A program made the position numbers and the translations under genes. DNA of 64,000 nucleotides from Emcibacter sp. (GTDB lineage: Bacteria; Pseudomonadota; Alphaproteobacteria; Sphingomonadales; Emcibacteraceae): positions 992,001 through 1,056,000 of the forward strand of contig JAJFIQ010000019.1 in the NCBI GenBank assembly GCA_021774785.1, given 5' to 3'. Below are positions 58,814 to 64,000 of this stretch, one piece after another. The notes under the pieces were generated by a model. It was given only the letters and a program-made list of their open reading frames with translations, made no database searches and was not told the DNA's origin. The first letter of the stretch is position 1. Each line of letters starts with the position of its first letter.

Positions 58814-59916
58814 GACGTCACCTTCTTGAATGTGATCAGAGGCCGGAAAGTTGCCACCTGTTTTATCAGACCAAAATCTTCCAAATCCGAAATCACCTGA
58901 TGAATATCCTTGTAAGCTTCGGGCGCCTCCTCAAAAAGCAGTGCCTTATCCTCACAGATCACCCGGCTGCCAAGTGCCGTTGTTTTGAGGTCCTGTGCTT
59001 TATAGCGGTTTGACAATTTTCCCTTGGCTTCTGATCGTTTCCACTTCCGTCCGGCACCATGAGCCAGGCTGTAGCCAGAGCTGGCGTGATCCCCAACGGG
59101 TTTCACCAGATATGACAGGCTTCCACGAGACCCCGGGATGATCACCAGTCCCTGATCTGATGGCGCGGCACCTTTGCGGTGAAGATAACGATCTTCTCTG
59201 GCAAAAACGCTATTATGACAAATATCCAATATCGTCTGGCCCGTTGTCCGAAGTGCACCCAACAGGCGTGCTGCGATCACTTTCCGGTTGGCGACGGCCC
59301 ATGCCACTGCATGATCATGACGGGTGATATAGTCCTGCCCTTCCTCACTGTCAGCCAAAATACCATCAGCCCGGAAGCGATCAATATGAGCCCGCAGGAT
59401 GGCTTCGCCTAACCCCCGTGACCCACTATGTACCAGCAAAGAAACTTTTTTCTTATTCAGAGAGTTAGCTTCAAAAATTTCCACATCCAGTATCTGCTCC
59501 ACTTTCAGGAACTCGGCAAAATGATTGCCGCCGCCCACGGTACCAAGTGATGTAGGCAGAAAGGCCTCAGACAATGAAAGCTTGTCACTGAGTATTGCCG
59601 CCGCCTCGTCCCCCAGGGGAGCCTGCATATCCGGTATCTTCCTGATCACCTTATCAAGCTTAAATTTTTGCAGCTTGATATCTGTCTGCATGAACATCAT
59701 ACCACAGCCTATGTCATTACCAACCAGATGGGGATAGATCATGTCCTTGCTTTCAAAGACCGCCCCAATGGGCGTACCACGACCAGGATGAAGGTCCGGT
59801 AATCCTGTGACTTTCACCATCCCCGACAGACGGGCCGTATTTTCAAGCTGCTGAATAGCTTCACCTTCAATCCAGCTTTCAGGAGAGGCTATGATGTTTA
59901 CTTTCACTTTATCCAT
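58810..59916 (-). CDS. RNA ligase RtcB2-like
   Basis: This 368-aa RNA ligase joins 2',3'-cyclic phosphate or 3'-phosphate ends to 5'-OH ends using GTP and manganese. Active-site residues seen are DLHPGRGTPIG, the Cys in GNDIGCGMMF, His in GTVGGGNHFAEF, His in LLVHSGSRGLG and the guanylylated His in SLAHGAGRKWKRSEAK. It is shorter than canonical RtcB (~408 aa) and pairs with PrfH, so it fits the RtcB2 class. It overlaps the AAA+ gene upstream by 8 bp and prfH by 4 bp. Confidence 0.95.
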   Translation of the reverse strand: MDKVKVNIIASPESWIEGEAIQQLENTARLSGMVKVTGLPDLHPGRGTPIGAVFESKDMIYPHLVGNDIGCGMMFMQTDIKLQKFKLDKVIRKIPDMQAPLGDEAAAILSDKLSLSEAFLPTSLGTVGGGNHFAEFLKVEQILDVEIFEANSLNKKKVSLLVHSGSRGLGEAILRAHIDRFRADGILADSEEGQDYITRHDHAVAWAVANRKVIAARLLGALRTTGQTILDICHNSVFAREDRYLHRKGAAPSDQGLVIIPGSRGSLSYLVKPVGDHASSGYSLAHGAGRKWKRSEAKGKLSNRYKAQDLKTTALGSRVICEDKALLFEEAPEAYKDIHQVISDLEDFGLIKQVATFRPLITFKKVTS

Positions 59917-61990
59917 CTTTCCTCTCCCTTTGGCTGACCAGCTTCACCATTGGCTTAACGGCCCTGAAACCAATAGGTTGACAGGCCCCCTTCTTGAGCT
60001 GGCACTCCCCCTCAAGCATCTGAACAATCAGGGTGTCCGTCGCATTATCTCCTTCAAACCGCAGTCGTTTTTTCACTGTAGCAAAATCACCGGGGGTTAA
60101 TTGGCCGAGATACAGCACATAATCCGGCGCAGGCCGGTTGAAAAAAGTCTCATAGGCCAAGGCCACCTGATGCGCTTCCATATAATCAAATTTGATCTTG
60201 AAAGTGAACCGGCGCAAGGCTGCCTGATCAATTTTATCCATCAGGTTTGTGGTGCAAGCGAAAGGCAGGGCATGACTTTCCATCCAGGTCAGCATTTCAT
60301 TGACCTGACTGACTTCCCAGCTTTTGTCCGCGCCCGTCCGGTCCGACAGCAGGGAATCCACCTCATCAAAAACAAGAAAAGCTTCCTGCTCCCGCGCCTC
60401 TTCAAAGGCCCTGACAATATTCTCCTCTGATCCGCCAACCCATTTGGACAGAATATCCGATGCGCGCTTGAACAGGATATCCATCTCCATCAGAGCAGCC
60501 AGATAACGCAGGTAAGCTGATTTACCAGTTCCGGGCGGTCCATATATACATAAGGAATAATCCCGATAGGACATATTGGGCCCAACCACTTTCTCCAATC
60601 CGGACAGGGCCGCGCCCCCATTGATCAATGCTGAATTAAAGGTCCCAAAATGAGCGGAGTGGTTAGTGGCTATCCGTCCGTGGTTCACAGCCTTGGACAG
60701 AGATGACGTAATCTCCCGAACCATGTCGGCGCCACCGCCATTCATGGCGGAAACATTAACCGCCGTTGCCATAATACCGACAGAAACCGGCCCCTTACCC
60801 ACAATATCCCGCACTTCATCACCAGAAAGTTTCACATCACGGCCTTTCGCCAACTGGGCAAGTTGCCTTTCGCGCACCGCTACACTCGGCAGCTTCAACT
60901 CCACCGCATAGGTCATGCGACGCAAAAGCGCTGGGTCAAAACAGTCAAGATCATTAGTGACCCAAAAAGTCGGCACCTCATTCTGTTCCAGGATGCGGTT
61001 CAAGAACACCTTGGACCCACTGCCCCAACGTTTTTCGATCAGATCTTCCATCTCATCAAACAGCACCAAGGCATTTTCCTGCCCGGCCAAAAGACTTTGG
61101 CAGAGCCTGACCGATTCCAGACGTTCGGAACGGTCAGGCTCATCCCCCCAAGAATCCTCTTCGCCGACAGCAAAGAGGTTTTTACCCAGTTCCTGCGCAA
61201 CCACCTTACAGAGCTCAGTCTTCCCCGTTCCGGGTGGACCGTAGATCAGGATATTGATCCCTTTTCTCCCCAGACCTACCACCTTAAGCAGGATATCCTG
61301 TACACAGTCTCTCTCCCGGCGGATATAATCATAATCCTGCCAAGTCAGGTCAGTCGCAAGCGGTTGACCCAAAAGTGTCTTGAAGATGGCCGCAAGGCCA
61401 CCGCACGGCTCAGACATAGCCAGAACCACATCTGAATTTATTTCATACCGAAAATCATTACGTCCGCTATTTCGCATCCTTTTGATCAAACCGGATTTGA
61501 CCAAATTTCCCCGATTCAGCAGTTTTTTTACCTGGCCAATATTCAGATCAAGAGCCGTTGCCAACAAGCTTTCACTATCAAAAAGCCTCTTGCAGATCAG
61601 ATCATTACAAAGGCTGTCGAACTTATCCGCCATCCATTTGCGCATCAGGAAAAGCAATACCTGTTTCTCATCACCCACCAGCGACAGATAATCTGTCAGT
61701 AAATTAAAGTTGCAGACCATATCATCATCTTGCGGCCCGGCCTCAGTCTTACCCTGCCCAAGCATCGCATAAAGTTCATCCTGCAACGCAATTTTAAGAC
61801 CAGTCTTTGTGTAGGCCTTGCCTTTTACGCCACTTCTTTTCTTAATCGCAGTCAGATCAAGGTCCAACAGAACCTCATTCTCTTCCAGCCATTGATAAAA
61901 TTGGATCGCGGCCTGAGACCGCCATTTAATCTTTTTCAGGATCCGGCCTAAATAAAGCCTGATATCCCGCTGTTCATGTGAATTGCCCAT
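59909..61990 (-). CDS. Two-domain AAA+ ATPase of the RtcB2-PrfH operon
   Basis: This is a 693-aa protein. The first ~220 residues are helical and lack a named domain. AAA+ domain 1 has Walker A IYGPPGTGKTELC (~250) and Walker B LVLFDEMEDL. Domain 2 has Walker A IYGPPGTGKSAYL (~487), an aromatic pore-loop-like SKWVGGSEENI, Walker B FLVFDEVDSLL and arginine-finger-like LRRFTFKI. This is the arrangement of a CDC48-like remodelling motor. I chose the ATG at 61990 with GGAAAG just upstream. It overlaps rtcB2-like by 8 bp; it may unfold or dislodge a ribosomal factor or toxin, which is inference. Confidence 0.9.
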   Translation of the reverse strand: MGNSHEQRDIRLYLGRILKKIKWRSQAAIQFYQWLEENEVLLDLDLTAIKKRSGVKGKAYTKTGLKIALQDELYAMLGQGKTEAGPQDDDMVCNFNLLTDYLSLVGDEKQVLLFLMRKWMADKFDSLCNDLICKRLFDSESLLATALDLNIGQVKKLLNRGNLVKSGLIKRMRNSGRNDFRYEINSDVVLAMSEPCGGLAAIFKTLLGQPLATDLTWQDYDYIRRERDCVQDILLKVVGLGRKGINILIYGPPGTGKTELCKVVAQELGKNLFAVGEEDSWGDEPDRSERLESVRLCQSLLAGQENALVLFDEMEDLIEKRWGSGSKVFLNRILEQNEVPTFWVTNDLDCFDPALLRRMTYAVELKLPSVAVRERQLAQLAKGRDVKLSGDEVRDIVGKGPVSVGIMATAVNVSAMNGGGADMVREITSSLSKAVNHGRIATNHSAHFGTFNSALINGGAALSGLEKVVGPNMSYRDYSLCIYGPPGTGKSAYLRYLAALMEMDILFKRASDILSKWVGGSEENIVRAFEEAREQEAFLVFDEVDSLLSDRTGADKSWEVSQVNEMLTWMESHALPFACTTNLMDKIDQAALRRFTFKIKFDYMEAHQVALAYETFFNRPAPDYVLYLGQLTPGDFATVKKRLRFEGDNATDTLIVQMLEGECQLKKGACQPIGFRAVKPMVKLVSQRERKDG

Positions 61991-62170
61991 GTTCTTTCCA
62001 TCATCCGGGCATAGCTGCCCGTTACCATAAACACGCATAAGGTGCAAATCGAGAAATCCCAACGGACAGCCGAATGCAACATGTGCTTACATGCCAAAAA
62101 TTATTTTATGTTGATGATATGTTCCGAACCTTCGTAATTTAGCCCGGATTACATAGGAGTAACCCTAAGG

Positions 62171-62235
62171 GGTAAAAAAGAAGATGGAGAACATATCAGT
62201 GATTATGATTTTATTATTAATCACATGTTTCTCCT
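62171..62235 (-). terminator. Long A/U-rich hairpin, probable terminator after the metallopeptidase
   Basis: Arms GGAGAACAT (62187-62195) and ATGTTTCTCC (62226-62235) plus the inner perfect GTGATTA/TAATCAC (62200-62206/62219-62225) pair across a 12-base loop. Read on the minus strand the stem is followed by ATCTTCTTTTTT (62171-62186), the layout of an intrinsic terminator 130 bp after the metallopeptidase stop. The rest of 62063-62367 shows no gene and should contain the promoter of the AAA+ operon. Confidence 0.5.
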
Positions 62236-62367
62236 GTTAGTGGTTAATTCAGTCCTTCACTTTGAAGGAAGTGCGTATCTAGCACAACTTTTTGTAGAGG
62301 TCAAGTCCTGCACCTGAAAAAATATTTTATACTCCTATGGCCTGGAAAGTTATATTACTGACTTGGC

Positions 62368-63150
62368 TTATGTAACGGGTTCTTCGGCTTTCTTAGGTTT
62401 AACGAAGATGCCTATTATTTTTTTGAGTGTACCCACAAATAACGGATGGCTTTTGAAAAGTAATTTAGCCGCATAGCGATCCGCTTCTTTTTCCTGATCC
62501 GGGTCCTGTCCAAAAGTGTGCCTGTGGGCATGATGTCCAATCTCGTGATAGAAAGTCTTCTTGATGAGAAAGAGGAACAGCCATGAAACCGGATTGAAGT
62601 TTGAAAACGGCATATCCCATTCAACCACAATCTTGCAGAGGATCGGCATATAATAGCCGAGATAATCACTATCACTCTTCGGAACAAGATAAAGTCTTTC
62701 AATCTGAGCCAGATCCTCCGGCGGCACGACCGCCAACCATTTTTTCATTCTTCTTTCAAAGGACAATTGTTTGCCGAGTTGTTTTGCCTGATATATCTTC
62801 ACACCAGCGACCTCAAAGCAATTGAAATTATCCATGGTGAAACTGGTGATGGCTGATATCCTTCTATTAACCTTCACACTGCACCCAGACTTCCTGATCT
62901 GCTCACCCACGGCTTTCGCTCTCTCTTCATCTATGTCATGAATAAGGTTGAGCATCCCGATCAGCTGACCAATTTGCGCCCCATGCTTGACGTCTCCCCA
63001 AGACTGCTTGAGGATTGTTTCTTCGATGAGCGGCAAAGCCTCTGTACCGATATTATAGAGCGCATGGTGGGCTTTATAGACCTGTTCGTAGGAGCCTTGC
63101 ATGATGCCAAAGGACAATGACTTCAAGTGTTTGGCAACGTCTGATGACAT
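62368..63150 (-). CDS. HExxH metallopeptidase-like protein
   Basis: This is a 260-aa protein. A zincin motif HEIGHHAHRH (~205-214) is followed by a Glu-rich EKEADRYAAKLLF segment, whose E-A-D may supply the third zinc ligand, as in M48-like enzymes. A hydrophobic patch (FNPVSWLFLFLIKK) lies just before the motif and could anchor it to the membrane. The N-terminal ~110 residues are helical and unlike M48 proteins. It is upstream of the AAA+ operon, on the same strand but separated by a likely terminator. Confidence 0.75.
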   Translation of the reverse strand: MSSDVAKHLKSLSFGIMQGSYEQVYKAHHALYNIGTEALPLIEETILKQSWGDVKHGAQIGQLIGMLNLIHDIDEERAKAVGEQIRKSGCSVKVNRRISAITSFTMDNFNCFEVAGVKIYQAKQLGKQLSFERRMKKWLAVVPPEDLAQIERLYLVPKSDSDYLGYYMPILCKIVVEWDMPFSNFNPVSWLFLFLIKKTFYHEIGHHAHRHTFGQDPDQEKEADRYAAKLLFKSHPLFVGTLKKIIGIFVKPKKAEEPVT

Positions 63151-63217
63151 GAAATATCCTCCTTTGATCGGTGTTCAGAAAACTGACTTGTGGTTTTGAT
63201 ATATCGGCGGGCACTTA

Positions 63218-63454
63218 TTAATCCGCTTTTATTTTCAGCCCATTCCAGTATTTTGGAATTGTCCAAAACCAAGCGAAAGTGAGGAAGATGAGCATAATAA
63301 ACATACCCATTGTGCTGATATCTGCGTTCCAATAATTTTTGTAGGCAAATACCTTTCCGTCCGCGAATGCCGTATAGGCAATAATCCAATATTGAATTAA
63401 AAATAATGCCCCAATGATGTATCCGGCTCTAATCCAATATTTACTGCGCATCAT
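63218..63454 (-). CDS. Small two-helix membrane protein
   Basis: This 78-aa protein has two hydrophobic helices (AGYIIGALFLIQYWIIAYTA and MGMFIMLIFLTFAWFWTIPK) separated by a polar turn with YKNYWNADIST. Two consecutive ATG codons are possible starts. It precedes the metallopeptidase gene by 67 bp and may share its transcript. No family recognised. Confidence 0.6.
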   Translation of the reverse strand: MMRSKYWIRAGYIIGALFLIQYWIIAYTAFADGKVFAYKNYWNADISTMGMFIMLIFLTFAWFWTIPKYWNGLKIKAD

Positions 63455-63714
63455 TCATCCTTCCTACCTGGCTAATCTCTGCCCCTACTATTGCGTTTTT
63501 ACCTAAGGCAATCAACTGGATTAAGTTGCACCTCATCCACCCTTCTCAACTCTACGAATTTTAAGCCGACTAGAGTATGTGCAGAATTCAACAAGGGGTA
63601 TGTAATATTCTAATCATATGGTAGTCATAGAGCATGAGTTGCAAATTCCTATCCTCGCGATATAGTATTTCTGGAATATTGCTGTCGGATGGGTAATTGA
63701 TATTGAGGGGGCTT

Positions 63715-64000
63715 ATGAGCATTGTTGAAGAATACGGGGAGATTAATCATTCTCTGATCCGTGCGAATACTATCTTGTCTGTGGCACTTTTCAGCCTTGG
63801 AATTTTGATATCATTACATGCCGCAAACATAGCCTTCGCTGATGTCGATTTTCATGCCTCCGGCCCACTGGCATTTCATCTGTTATTAATGGCAGGCCTT
63901 TTCACAACCTCAAAGCGCAAACTCCTAAATCCGTATCGACCAATGTCAACATTGATGATTTGGCTCCATGTATTTATGGGTTTGGGACTTTTGGCCATAT
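63715..64000 (+). CDS. Integral membrane protein, N-terminal part
   Basis: The gene runs off the right window edge; 95 codons are present. The ATG at 63715 follows GAGGGG by 6 nt. The protein has a short cytoplasmic-like start (SIVEEYGEINHSLIRANTIL), then three hydrophobic segments (SVALFSLGILISLHAANIAF, LAFHLLLMAGLFTT, LMIWLHVFMGLGLL). No family can be given from the part seen. Confidence 0.65.
   Translation, partial: MSIVEEYGEINHSLIRANTILSVALFSLGILISLHAANIAFADVDFHASGPLAFHLLLMAGLFTTSKRKLLNPYRPMSTLMIWLHVFMGLGLLAI

Noticed and set aside
62185-62241. 18-codon hydrophobic peptide frame
   Set aside because: It lies entirely within a long hairpin that better fits a terminator, and its ribosome-binding site is far (11 nt).
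1-64000. CRISPR array, prophage structural genes, insertion sequences, rRNA
   Set aside because: Looked for and not found: no regularly spaced repeats, no terminase/capsid genes, no transposase, no rRNA.

Overview
The window looks like a chromosomal segment of an alphaproteobacterium of moderate-to-low G+C. I cannot name the genus. The evidence is the mix of housekeeping families, the alphaproteobacterial Trb-type conjugation module, and the DUF2840 / S26 peptidase / DUF3363 relaxase / DUF2285 gene set typical of alphaproteobacterial integrative and conjugative elements (ICEs).

Layout. (1) 1-13.9 kb, core chromosome: partial alkylguanine-DNA methyltransferase, a response regulator plus hybrid histidine kinase, tRNA-Leu, a CinA-like protein, sfsA, map, radC, a fatty acid hydroxylase, an AidB-like acyl-CoA dehydrogenase, purB and a trimethylamine-dehydrogenase-like flavoprotein, ending at tRNA-Asn. 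(2) 13.96 kb to at least 45.8 kb, a putative ICE downstream of tRNA-Asn: tyrosine integrase; an AT-rich four-gene cassette (small protein, GHKL ATPase, Mrr-like nuclease fused to a STAND-like NTPase, HNH nuclease); ardA with a long hairpin upstream; a trb/tra mating-pair module (traG-copG-trbBCDEJLFGI-DUF2274); a second cargo block on the opposite strand (cytosine methyltransferase, Vsr, MvaI/BcnI-like endonuclease, then a PD-(D/E)XK protein with two small paralogous partners); relaxase, candidate oriT, TraF-like peptidase, DUF2840, an RdfS/AlpA-like protein and a single-frame DUF6499-DUF2285 activator. The right attachment site was not found. (3) 46.3-58.1 kb, accessory-looking region: a LuxR-type regulator, a secreted S9 peptidase with a TonB receptor, an HTH regulator with nearby dyads, a prepilin peptidase fragment and uncharacterised secreted proteins. 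(4) 58.2-64 kb: a tightly overlapped operon of a two-domain AAA+ ATPase, an RtcB2-like RNA ligase and PrfH, then a metallopeptidase and small membrane proteins.

How they fit together. The ICE carries recombination (Int, RdfS-like, FseA-like), DNA processing (relaxase, oriT), pilus and channel (Trb, TraG), establishment (ArdA) and two defence-like cargo blocks. The best candidates for undescribed biology are the GHKL/STAND-nuclease/HNH cassette, the nuclease with twin small proteins, and the AAA+-RtcB2-PrfH operon, which probably repairs RNA and rescues ribosomes. All functions are inferred from sequence motifs and gene order; no searches were run.
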